Assembly: GCF_019603315.1 (NCBI RefSeq)
Contig: NZ_CP080649.1
Coordinates: forward strand, 2,862,176-2,926,175
Direction of reading: 5' to 3'
Length of the DNA: 64,000 bases
DNA from: Ruficoccus sp. ZRK36
GTDB taxonomy: Bacteria; Verrucomicrobiota; Verrucomicrobiia; Opitutales; Cerasicoccaceae
The notes beneath the pieces were generated by a model. The model saw only the letters and a list, made by a program, of their open reading frames with translations. It did not search any database and was not told the origin of the DNA. Position 1 is the first letter of the stretch; the number at the start of each line of letters is the position of its first letter. Below, one piece after another: positions 46,121 to 52,204 of the stretch. Position numbers and translations under genes: made by a program.

Positions 46121-46125
46121 GTTGA

Positions 46126-46371
46126 TTAACCAGCGATTGCGCCCCACATCTTCTTGACGAAGCGCACACCCTTGGGCGCAGCCATCAGGACGACCGCAGC
46201 ACCGCCGATAGCCAGACCGGCAGTCAGGATGCCGGAGACTTCACCGCTCAGGCCGTCCGTGATAGCGGAGAGGTCGAGGCCGCCGGCCTCCTGAGCGTTG
46301 GCGATGGTAACACCGCTTGCCAGACCGATACCGGCTGCGATGAGCTTCTTTTTCCAGTTACTGTTTTTCAT
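46126..46371 (-). CDS. Major coat protein (pVIII-like), phage 1
   Basis: An 81-residue precursor. The signal peptide (residues 1-26, ending ANA) is followed by a 55-residue mature helix with an acidic start (QEAGGLDLSAITDG), a span (GLAIGGAAVVLMAA) and a basic end (KGVRFVKKMWGAIAG). This is the standard filamentous coat profile, with basic residues facing the DNA. Confidence 0.9.
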   Translation of the reverse strand: MKNSNWKKKLIAAGIGLASGVTIANAQEAGGLDLSAITDGLSGEVSGILTAGLAIGGAAVVLMAAPKGVRFVKKMWGAIAG

Positions 46372-46392
46372 GATTCCTCTTTCTGTTTGGGT

Positions 46393-46527
46393 TTAACCGA
46401 CAAGGTCCGACGAGGCATCGAACATGCGTTTGAGAAAGCGAATGATAACCTGAGAGGTCCAAACGGCCCCGTAGAATGCCGCCCACTTGGAGACATCCGC
46501 GAAAAAGTCGGCAGCTTCATAAGGCAT
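46393..46527 (-). CDS. Small phage protein with one hydrophobic helix, 44 aa
   Basis: MPYEAADFFADVSKWAAFYG, then AVWTSQVIIRFL and KRMFDASSDLVG. It overlaps the previous gene by 11 bp and lies 21 bp before the major coat gene, where Ff phages encode pVII and pIX. It is a candidate end-cap or membrane protein and too short for common gene-finding cut-offs. Confidence 0.6.
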   Translation of the reverse strand: MPYEAADFFADVSKWAAFYGAVWTSQVIIRFLKRMFDASSDLVG

Positions 46528-46717
46528 GGCCACTCATCCTTTCTATTATCCATTCAGAGCAGAGGGCCGAGACCGTTTGCCCTTGAGACTTAGCCAAAGC
46601 TTTAAGCTGCTTACGCTCGCGATCCGTCAGGACGAAACAGACCGTTTTGTCGCGGGGTTCCGAACGCATAAACATGCGCGGAAGACGGGCAGTGGAGACG
46701 GGCTTGATACCACTCAT
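46517..46717 (-). CDS. RHH/MobC-like small DNA-binding protein
   Basis: A 66-residue basic protein. The core TVCFVLTDRERKQLKALAKSQ, then TVSALCSEWIIERM, fits a beta strand followed by two helices as in ribbon-helix-helix or MobC-like proteins. It overlaps both neighbours, so it belongs to the early operon. It may regulate the phage or assist Rep. Confidence 0.55.
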   Translation of the reverse strand: MSGIKPVSTARLPRMFMRSEPRDKTVCFVLTDRERKQLKALAKSQGQTVSALCSEWIIERMSGHAL

Positions 46718-46923
46718 TGCCCGCCCCCCGTCGAAGGTCCCGACGTTTGCACATCCACAGGGAGGAGCAAAATTTCAGCATCTATGGCCGAAAGGAGTTC
46801 ATCTCGCATAGCCTCTAGAGCACATTCGCCCATGCAGCCGAAAGAATGAGATAGGCCGCAGTGACCCCTGTTCACCTGCTCACGGACGGACTCTAAAGCC
46901 AATAGGGTATTGCGAATGCTCAT
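46714..46923 (-). CDS. Cys-rich small phage protein, 69 aa
   Basis: The first 45 residues are closely similar to the phage 2 protein at 49658-49888: both hold VREQVNR.HCGLSHSFGCMG, then ECALEAMRDELL. The His/Cys set (HCGLSH, GCMGEC) could bind metal. The C-termini diverge. Its start overlaps the 115-aa gene stop. Confidence 0.65.
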   Translation of the reverse strand: MSIRNTLLALESVREQVNRGHCGLSHSFGCMGECALEAMRDELLSAIDAEILLLPVDVQTSGPSTGGGQ

Positions 46924-47267
46924 GACTGAGACTCCTCCTCAATTTCCCTATAGTCCGAATCATCGAACGGCGGGACGACAAACCCACGAGAAACCTCAAG
47001 CCCTGTATTCAAGAGGCATTCAATCACTACTGCGTCTGACGGATCATGCAACCGGGCAAGAACAATTCCGTCGCCCGCCGCGCTTGTATCTAAATTGATC
47101 TCACAGAAGTGCCTCCTATCAGGATCACCCGCATCTGGCTTCATGGGGCCGTAGACGCCGAAGCGATAAATCTTTGATAATGGAATGCCGCTGACGGCAG
47201 CTTCTGGCTTGTGAGAAAAAACAGAGCAGCGCCCCGTGCGGGCAAAGAATTTATGCAGAATGCTCAT
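46920..47267 (-). CDS. Early phage protein shared by both prophages, 115 aa
   Basis: It is nearly the same as the phage 2 protein at 49111-49458: about 105 of 115 residues match by direct comparison, and the DNA is also very close. It starts MSILHKFFARTGRCSVFSH and ends in an acidic tail. No known fold is recognised. It begins right after a 28-bp leader that phage 2 also carries. It is the most conserved protein between the two phages. Confidence 0.75.
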   Translation of the reverse strand: MSILHKFFARTGRCSVFSHKPEAAVSGIPLSKIYRFGVYGPMKPDAGDPDRRHFCEINLDTSAAGDGIVLARLHDPSDAVVIECLLNTGLEVSRGFVVPPFDDSDYREIEEESQS

Positions 47268-47295
47268 TTTCGGTTCCTTCGGTTGAGTGGTTTGT
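47268..47295 (-). promoter_or_regulatory. Conserved 28-bp early leader, phage 1
   Basis: On the minus strand ACAAACCACTCAACCGAAGG followed by AACCGAAA, directly before the ATG. It is identical at 48839-48866 in phage 2. It includes the ribosome site GAAGGAA and may be a promoter-leader or a binding site for a translational repressor. Confidence 0.65.
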
Positions 47296-47330
47296 TGACG
47301 TTTGAAAAGCTCTTCTCTAATCCGTTATAG

Positions 47331-47831
47331 ATGCTCTACATCATCATCGGATTGGCCGTAATAATGGGCGTGGTCGCCGTTCTCGGGGAGTTGCTCAAAA
47401 AGGAGAAAGGCCCACCTAAAGCTGACCTTGCAGAATCCCGCCACTGGCTGCTGACAAAGCATGAATGCGTGCTGTTTGATCTGCTAACGCAGTGCTTACC
47501 CGAGGGCATGCACATCCATAGTAAGGTTCGCTTGGCCGACTTAATCCGCTTAAAGAAAACGCAGGACCGTAAAGCATACGGCTCGATGCGGGCCCGTACG
47601 GACCGGAAACACGTCGATTTCGTAATCACGCGAGGATCTAGCGAAATAGCCTTTGCGGTCGAACTGGACGACTCGTCGCACCAGAGAGAAGATCGAAAGC
47701 AGAGAGACCAATTCGTTGATAGCGTTTTCAGCGCGGCAGGAATACCGCTGATCCATGTTATCGGAGACGCTAGCAAGATGACCCCAGAGGAAATCCGGGC
47801 TAAACTGCCATTAATGCCGCCGAAGCTGTAA
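47331..47831 (+). CDS. DUF2726 nuclease-like protein with N-terminal membrane anchor
   Basis: A 166-residue protein: one span (LYIIIGLAVIMGVVAVLGEL), then a DUF2726 domain with KVRLADLIRLKK, HVDFVITR and AVELDDSSHQREDRKQRDQFVD, followed by GIPLIHV. The Asp...Glu-x-Asp pattern fits a restriction-endonuclease-like core, though activity is unproven. It is transcribed toward att2, opposite to the main phage operon, and has no counterpart in phage 2. Confidence 0.75.
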   Translation: MLYIIIGLAVIMGVVAVLGELLKKEKGPPKADLAESRHWLLTKHECVLFDLLTQCLPEGMHIHSKVRLADLIRLKKTQDRKAYGSMRARTDRKHVDFVITRGSSEIAFAVELDDSSHQREDRKQRDQFVDSVFSAAGIPLIHVIGDASKMTPEEIRAKLPLMPPKL

Positions 47832-47887
47832 GGCGTCTCTGCTTGTCTAGGTGTCATCAGTAGGGTGGCGAGGTTAACTTAGATGTT

Positions 47888-47933
47888 AGGCGTACATCAG
47901 CCTTATGTATCGAGACTGGGCTTACATACGCCT
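47888..47933 (+). promoter_or_regulatory. Imperfect inverted repeat before the phage 1 RHH gene
   Basis: AGGCGTACATCAGCC and GGCTTACATACGCCT are 12/15 inverted copies. TTGACA at about 47947 follows downstream. It is a candidate operator for autoregulation of the RHH gene at 47998. Confidence 0.45.
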
Positions 47934-47997
47934 GACGTAAAGCAGATTGACAATTACTCCCTATAGTATAAGCCTCACTGAACTGATGCCGGGAACC

Positions 47998-48150
47998 ATG
48001 GGTAAAGACTCGGCCAAGATTCAAGTAGTCGTGGACAAGAAATTCAAAAAACGCATCGAAGAAGCCGCCCGCAGGGACGGACGTTCTGCCTCCAACTGGA
48101 TGCGTTTTCTTGCCGAACGAGCACTCGAATCGATGGCCCCCAAGAGCTGA
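47998..48150 (+). CDS. Ribbon-helix-helix regulator, phage 1
   Basis: A 50-residue protein starting MGKDSAKIQVVVDKKFKKRI, with RSASNWMRFLAERALESM as the second helix. It resembles Arc/CopG-type repressors and the RHH proteins at 39712 and 48273. It ends in a terminator just before att2. A longer in-frame start at 47947 lies in the promoter region and is not used here. Confidence 0.75.
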   Translation: MGKDSAKIQVVVDKKFKKRIEEAARRDGRSASNWMRFLAERALESMAPKS

Positions 48151-48186
48151 CCGTTAAAGGGATTGAGCCGTTTAACGGGATTTTTT
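48151..48186 (+). terminator. Terminator after the phage 1 RHH gene
   Basis: CCGTTAAA pairs with TTTAACGG over a 12-base loop, followed by GGATTTTTT. Confidence 0.8.
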
Positions 48187-48197
48187 AAATACCGTAT

Positions 48198-48225
48198 AAT
48201 TCGCACAATAAATATTATGTCTAAA
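48198..48225 (+). other. att2: complete dif-like Xer site between the prophages
   Basis: Arms AATTCGCACAA and TTATGTCTAAA surround TAAATA. The layout is like E. coli dif (XerC arm ending CATAA, six-base centre, XerD arm TTATGTTAAAT). The left arm is shared with att1 and the right arm plus TTATTGC with att3. It is therefore the only site in the window with both arms intact. Confidence 0.8.
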
Positions 48226-48272
48226 TTATTGCGCTGGTTTTTCAGGGTTTAAGGAATCCCCTAACCCGTTGG

Positions 48273-48440
48273 TTACGAAGCCTTTTTAAGGCGCTTCTCC
48301 ACTTCTTCGCGAACAAGCAAGGCAATCCACTGCGACATTGTGCGGTCTTCCTTGGCCGCAACTTCACGCACTTTGGCCTTCAATTCCTTGCTGATAATCA
48401 CGCCGATATGGTCTGAGTCTTTGCCTCTGCTACCTGACAT
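48273..48440 (-). CDS. Ribbon-helix-helix regulator, phage 2
   Basis: A 55-residue protein: MSGSRGKDSDHIGVIISKEL, then RTMSQWIALLVREEVEKRL. It shares the G-KDS start and the R..S.W helix with the other two RHH proteins, but faces the opposite way, converging on att2 with the phage 1 copy. It is a likely repressor of its own divergent promoter region, which holds a perfect inverted repeat. Too short for common gene-finding cut-offs. Confidence 0.75.
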   Translation of the reverse strand: MSGSRGKDSDHIGVIISKELKAKVREVAAKEDRTMSQWIALLVREEVEKRLKKAS

Positions 48441-48490
48441 AATGTTAGGTACCCTTATACGTTTTTAAATAGGAGTCAAACAGATTGACC

Positions 48491-48530
48491 GGCGTCTTAT
48501 GCCATCTCATAGTCAATGGCATAAGACGCC
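48491..48530. promoter_or_regulatory. Perfect 15-bp inverted repeat, candidate phage 2 operator
   Basis: GGCGTCTTATGCCAT and ATGGCATAAGACGCC flank ten bases. It lies 51 bp upstream of the RHH start with TTGACC beside it. A two-dimer binding site for the RHH protein is the natural reading. Confidence 0.65.
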
Positions 48531-48567
48531 ATCAGATGAAGCTCAATCACCAGAAACGACTCTCCCC

Positions 48568-48756
48568 CTACTCGGGCCGCTTCGTCTCGTCATCAGCTTT
48601 AAATCGTCCCTGTAGGATTTTCTGTCCCTTCCGTGCGTTGGGTAGAATCAAGAACTTCGCGACAAGGAACATGACTGTTCCGGCGAATAAGAAGACTCCG
48701 ACGACAAGTCCGATCATCAATTTCCAAGGGAATTCTGGGCTTACAATTTCATGCAT
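48568..48756 (-). CDS. Small single-span membrane protein, 62 aa
   Basis: MHEIVSPEFPWK leads to one long span, LMIGLVVGVFLFAGTVMFLV, then a basic/acidic tail. It lies between the RHH operator and the early genes, on the same strand as the RHH gene. It has no counterpart by sequence in phage 1. It could act in immunity or superinfection exclusion, but nothing shows this directly. Confidence 0.5.
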   Translation of the reverse strand: MHEIVSPEFPWKLMIGLVVGVFLFAGTVMFLVAKFLILPNARKGQKILQGRFKADDETKRPE

Positions 48757-48838
48757 GGCTAATGGCGTGATTAATGGGTTCCGTAGGCTGCTACCTGCGG
48801 GGCCTTACTTTTACCACTCTGTAATACGTTAGGACAAG

Positions 48839-48866
48839 ACAAACCACTCAACCGAAGGAACCGAAA
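48839..48866 (+). promoter_or_regulatory. Conserved 28-bp early leader, phage 2
   Basis: Identical to 47268-47295 of phage 1 on the opposite strand. Here it precedes the 82-aa gene rather than the 115-aa gene. Confidence 0.65.
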
Positions 48867-49114
48867 TGACCACCGAGACAAGAAACCTAATTCTGAGATT
48901 ACGCCGTAATGCGGCTTCAGCTCTCCGCGAGTTTCGCGCATGTGAACGAACAAACGATAGGGATTTAGACTATAGGGAAGGCATCCACTTCGGATCGTAC
49001 TCCGGCTTTAGGACTGCGGCAGCCATGCTCGGGGACTCCAAGATTCAATCGATACCTCTATGGCGGTCGCTTCGCTGCCGCAAGTTCAAGTCCAAGGGAA
49101 AGGCCGTGGCATGA
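48866..49114 (+). CDS. Hypothetical early phage protein, 82 aa
   Basis: A basic soluble protein (NLILRLRRNAASALREFRACER) ending in a Lys/Arg-rich tail. It is the first gene of the rightward operon and overlaps the 115-aa gene by 4 bp. No phage 1 counterpart was seen; it appears inserted between the shared leader and the shared 115-aa gene. Confidence 0.6.
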   Translation: MTTETRNLILRLRRNAASALREFRACERTNDRDLDYREGIHFGSYSGFRTAAAMLGDSKIQSIPLWRSLRCRKFKSKGKAVA

Positions 49115-49458
49115 GCATTCTACATAAATTCTTTACCCGCACGGGGCGCTGCTCTGTGTTCTCTCATAAGCCAGAAGCTGCCGTTAGTGGCGTTCCACTG
49201 TCAAAGATTTATCGCTTCAGCGTCTACGGCCCCATGAAGCCAGATGCGGGTGATCCTGATGGGAGACACTTCTGTGAAGTCAATTTAGATACAAGCGCGG
49301 CGGGGGACGGAATTGTTCTTGCCCGGTTGCATGATCCGTCAGACGCAGAAGTGATTGAATGCCTCTTGAATACAGGGCTTGAGGTTTCTCGCGGGTTTGT
49401 CGTCCCACAGTTCGACGATTCGGATTACAGGGAAATTAAGGAGGAGCCCGAGTCATGA
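49111..49458 (+). CDS. Early phage protein shared by both prophages, 115 aa
   Basis: Counterpart of 46920-47267, with about ten substitutions, several conservative. It starts MSILHKFFTRTGRCSVFSH. The ATG at 49111 is used because it matches the phage 1 protein exactly; the frame opens earlier. It overlaps the genes on both sides. The function is unknown. Confidence 0.75.
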   Translation: MSILHKFFTRTGRCSVFSHKPEAAVSGVPLSKIYRFSVYGPMKPDAGDPDGRHFCEVNLDTSAAGDGIVLARLHDPSDAEVIECLLNTGLEVSRGFVVPQFDDSDYREIKEEPES

Positions 49459-49661
49459 ATATTGAACCCAAATATTCCTGCGAGGCTGAATACCAGAAAC
49501 GTCTGGACGACGCGGTAGCAGAGTTGAGTTTTGCTGTCGAGCACGAGGAAATTTGCGTACGAGAGTTCATGGGCGTCTGTGCATTTTGGGGCGTACTCCC
49601 CAGCGCGGTATTTCGTGAAATTGAGGCCAAAGAAGCGAAAGCAGATGGGGGTGAGTCATGA
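49455..49661 (+). CDS. Hypothetical early phage protein, 68 aa
   Basis: A helical acidic protein (YSCEAEYQKRLDDAVAELSFAVEHEE) with no recognised motif, overlapping both neighbours by 4 bp. It is absent from phage 1, where the 115-aa and Cys-rich genes are directly joined. Confidence 0.6.
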   Translation: MNIEPKYSCEAEYQKRLDDAVAELSFAVEHEEICVREFMGVCAFWGVLPSAVFREIEAKEAKADGGES

Positions 49662-49888
49662 GCACGTGCAATGCCCTATCGGCTTTGGAAGCTGTCCGTG
49701 AGCAGGTTAACAGGGTTCACTGTGGCCTATCGCATTCCTTCGGTTGCATGGGTGAATGTGCTCTAGAGGCTATGCGGGATGAACTCCTTGTGTTCATTGA
49801 AACTCAAATTTTGCTGTATCCGGCAGACCCTTCTAGCGGGCTGGCATCGGTTCGTCGGTCCGCAAGTGGTAACGGGGGTGAGGCATGA
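49658..49888 (+). CDS. Cys-rich small phage protein, 76 aa
   Basis: The N-terminal 45 residues match phage 1 46714-46923 closely (VREQVNRVHCGLSHSFGCMG). The C-terminal part differs and is Ser/Gly-rich. It is the last early gene before the origin region. Confidence 0.65.
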   Translation: MSTCNALSALEAVREQVNRVHCGLSHSFGCMGECALEAMRDELLVFIETQILLYPADPSSGLASVRRSASGNGGEA

Positions 49889-50025
49889 ACTCTGCTCATA
49901 CGTGTCTCACCCCTCAATCGCTGCTCGCGGTGTTGCCTCGCCGCAAGTCGCCGGTCCGCTTCCGTCGTGATACCTTGGCCTATCGCCTCCGTCTTGCTCG
50001 TTGGCGTCTTGTGACACTCACACTC

Positions 50026-50187
50026 AATAGAGGCCACCAGCCGAAGGCGGGTCTCCCGCCATCACTGACTGAACAAGCTTTAGCTTGTTCCCCTGCTCTA
50101 TCTACTGTTTTTCCTTTTGAGCCTGATTTATCAGGCTCCCCACTCCTCCCGCCATCCACCCACTTGCAAGGCTGTACTCAGCCTTGC
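50026..50187 (+). promoter_or_regulatory. Phage 2 origin/packaging candidate: 40-bp element plus hairpins
   Basis: The 40-bp block at 50026-50065 matches phage 1 at 39/40 positions. Five bases later comes GAACAAGCTTTAGCTTGTTC (50071-50090), then TATCTACTGTTTTT shared with phage 1, hairpin GAGCCTGATTTATCAGGCTC (50119-50138), and GCAAGGCTG/CAGCCTTGC with TACT loop (50166-50187). Apart from a doubtful open frame over 49885-50238, 49889-50234 is non-coding. Confidence 0.8.
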
Positions 50188-50234
50188 CCGCTAGAACACT
50201 TTGGGACGGCGAAGCGGACCAAAGGGGGGCGAGC

Positions 50235-51272
50235 GTGAGCAAGCCCCATCAAAGTCCCCTACTCCATCCTTCGCAACGGTCTAATCCGGTCGCATGTGTC
50301 GAAGCTAAGCAGGAGAAGGAAGCGCGTCGGGCACGGCTCACGGCATGGCGCTATCCTCCCGAATGTGAGCCCCAATATGATGATCCTTTCTGCACAAATG
50401 AGATTCGACAATCCGCTATCCGTCAGCAATTGGAAGACTTCGAATCTGACTCTGATACTCGTGAGGTTATCCTTACACGCTATGAGCCTGCGAACTGGTG
50501 GACCTCTTACGGTGCGAAAAAGAAGCTCAAAGAAATCGAGAAGAAGGGCATCCCTAATCTAACCGATTCTCGTTTTATTACCCTCACCTTTGACCGGGAG
50601 CGCTATCCCGATCCTGATCGCGCTTTTGAAATCGGCAGGGAGCATATTCGCAAATTCATGATGCTCCTTCGCAAGTATCTTGGTGTTACTGAAGACGAAT
50701 GCCCCCACGCGACAAAGCTGGAAGTGCATGAAGACGGTTGGCCGCATTTTCATATCCCATTCCTTTACCGCAAAAAGTTCTCCTACGAGACTATGCGCTT
50801 CATTCATGAGGCATGGGGCAAAGGCCGTACTAACGTCCGTCGCATCAAAGGTGCCACTCTCGAATATGCGCTTAAGTATGTTACTAAATTTGTGGACCTC
50901 CCCGAATGGATTCTAAACCGCGTGAGAATCCGCGTATGGCAGCCCTCGCCGCATTTTTATACCAATTGCGCCCCCATTTCTAGGCGTCCTCCCGCCGGAA
51001 AACATAAAACGCGTAAGGAAGAAAAATCCCCTACGATTGGAGAGAGAATAGTGAACTGGGGGCGCTCAATTTCTGTTCGCTACACTGACGGTAAGCACTC
51101 CCGGCGATACCGGGTTTATAGCAACACTGGCTTCACTGATCTTCTGGTACGCGAATCCGTTGAAATGCTTTCGGGCAATGAGCATGTCAAAATCCGCTCT
51201 GCCCATGAACTAGTAACTACACAAGAAAGACTAAACCAATGCCTAACGAATCAAAGCCTACAAATGAACTGA
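50235..51272 (+). CDS. HUH-type replication initiator, phage 2
   Basis: A 345-residue rolling-circle Rep. The metal site is GWPHFHIPF (His-x-His near residue 170), and the helix LEYALKYVTKF near 209-219 carries the Tyr and Lys, in the same form as phage 1 (EYASKYVSK). Elsewhere the two Reps are hardly alike. The GTG at 50235, preceded by AAAGGGGGGC, is chosen over an upstream TTG at 50184, which lies in a hairpin. Confidence 0.85.
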   Translation: MSKPHQSPLLHPSQRSNPVACVEAKQEKEARRARLTAWRYPPECEPQYDDPFCTNEIRQSAIRQQLEDFESDSDTREVILTRYEPANWWTSYGAKKKLKEIEKKGIPNLTDSRFITLTFDRERYPDPDRAFEIGREHIRKFMMLLRKYLGVTEDECPHATKLEVHEDGWPHFHIPFLYRKKFSYETMRFIHEAWGKGRTNVRRIKGATLEYALKYVTKFVDLPEWILNRVRIRVWQPSPHFYTNCAPISRRPPAGKHKTRKEEKSPTIGERIVNWGRSISVRYTDGKHSRRYRVYSNTGFTDLLVRESVEMLSGNEHVKIRSAHELVTTQERLNQCLTNQSLQMN

Positions 51273-51559
51273 CTGCACCTCTGGCCGTAGGGTCAGCCTT
51301 TATTGAAGGGATTGTTCTCCAAACAGAGACAATCAAGGGTATCACTCGCAAGGAAAAGGGCGAACGCCCTTATCATTTGCAAAAGACAACGCTCCTGTGT
51401 CACGGCAAGCCTGTTGTCATGACAGAGTCTCGTCGGGGTGACGATGGCCCTTTGCCTCCGATTCCGGTCCAAGGCTCTGTACGTCGTTTTTCGATTACTC
51501 CTAGCATGCAGGACAATGGAATTCTCTGCCTCAACGGTGCTCTCGAATCGAAAATCTGA
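51239..51559 (+). CDS. Probable ssDNA-binding protein, 106 aa
   Basis: A soluble, mostly beta protein (GSAFIEGIVLQTETIKGITRK; QKTTLLCHGKPVVM) directly after rep and overlapping it by 34 bp. Size, beta content and position suit a pV-like ssDNA-binding protein that coats the phage genome. No sequence identity to known pV is evident by eye. Confidence 0.6.
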   Translation: MPNESKPTNELTAPLAVGSAFIEGIVLQTETIKGITRKEKGERPYHLQKTTLLCHGKPVVMTESRRGDDGPLPPIPVQGSVRRFSITPSMQDNGILCLNGALESKI

Positions 51560-51631
51560 CGCGCCCGAGTGCTGTACAGGCCGCTTGCGGCCTGTGCGGC
51601 ACGGGCGCGGCCCCTTTCCTTGTTAAAGGGG
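51560..51631 (+). repeat. Large cruciform before the phage 2 coat gene
   Basis: CGCGCCCG/CGGGCGCG encloses GTGC/GGCAC and ACAGGCCGC/GCGGCCTGT (51560-51609); a second hairpin, CCCCTTT/AAAGGGG, follows (51611-51631). It may terminate the replication operon or serve complementary-strand synthesis. Confidence 0.7.
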
Positions 51632-51729
51632 CATGTTAACTGTGGATAACTGCCCCTGTATTTAGAAATCAATACACTTTCGGCCATGTGGCCGGGAAAC
51701 GAAAACAAAACCATCAAACTACTGAAACA

Positions 51730-51960
51730 ATGCATAAAATCAAAAATATCCTGAGTGTTAACGGCATGAAGCGCGCCTACCTTATCGGTGGGGGTACTGT
51801 TTGCATGACTGCTGCTGCACATGCTGAATCTGCCGATCCCCTTGGCGATCTTCAGAACGGTATCGACGGCGCCACCGGCATCGGTATCACCGTCGCCGGT
51901 GTGGCGGTCACGGTGTTCCTGATCAAGATGGCTATGAAGTTCGCTCGCAAGGGCTCTTAA
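51730..51960 (+). CDS. Major coat protein (pVIII-like), phage 2
   Basis: A 76-residue precursor. The signal region ends AHA at residue 32, leaving a 44-residue mature helix: acidic ESADPLGDLQNGIDG, a span GIGITVAGVAVTVFLI and a basic end KMAMKFARKGS. The start MHKIKNILSV is preferred over one 14 codons upstream. The profile is that of phage 1, without clear sequence identity. Confidence 0.88.
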   Translation: MHKIKNILSVNGMKRAYLIGGGTVCMTAAAHAESADPLGDLQNGIDGATGIGITVAGVAVTVFLIKMAMKFARKGS

Positions 51961-51974
51961 TCGTCAATCGTCTG

Positions 51975-52010
51975 GCCGGAGGGGTATTCCCTCTCCGGCT
52001 TTTATTTCTT
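51975..52010 (+). terminator. Terminator after the phage 2 major coat gene
   Basis: GCCGGA/TCCGGC stem followed by TTTTATTTCTT, at the same relative place as in phage 1 and in Ff phages. Confidence 0.8.
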
Positions 52011-52015
52011 CTACT

Positions 52016-52204
52016 GTGAAACCTTATATCCTCCGCTTGTTTTTCTGCTTCTGCGCTTTCTTCTTTTTGAGTCTCAGCGTAGAGGCCAGCACTGGGCTAA
52101 TGGTTGCTCCGGCACTGGCGGTCAACTTCGTAACAGAGGCAATTCTATGTTATCTTTCAGGAGCTATTTTACCGGTTGTTTGGTATTTCTTCTGGGTGCT
52201 CTGA
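52016..52204 (+). CDS. Small membrane/coat protein candidate, 62 aa
   Basis: From a GTG start: MKPYILRLFFCFCAFFFLSL as signal or first span, a short polar part, and a second span AILCYLSGAILPVVWYFFWVL. It overlaps the adsorption gene by 58 bp. The place matches the 44-aa gene of phage 1 (45936-46070), suggesting a pVII/pIX-type role. Confidence 0.55.
   Translation: MKPYILRLFFCFCAFFFLSLSVEASTGLMVAPALAVNFVTEAILCYLSGAILPVVWYFFWVL

Larger units (their letters stand above)
39927..48208 (-). mobile_element. Inovirus prophage 1 (8,282 bp)
   Basis: A filamentous phage genome between att1 and att2, transcribed mainly leftward. Order from att2: RHH regulator and DUF2726 gene (plus strand), then on the minus strand early small genes, major coat, small coats, adsorption protein, pVI-like, Zot, a 110-aa gene, hairpin region, Rep, an 87-aa protein and a three-gene cargo cassette. 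It has a full Ff-like set and no broken genes, so it may be active. It has no integrase of its own, in line with use of host Xer. Confidence 0.88.

Noticed and set aside
49885-50238. 117-codon frame over the phage 2 origin region
   Set aside because: It overlaps the 40-bp element and all three hairpins, is Pro/Ser/Arg-rich, and has no counterpart in phage 1, where the same element is read in other frames. It starts with an ATGA overlap, so weak translation cannot be excluded.
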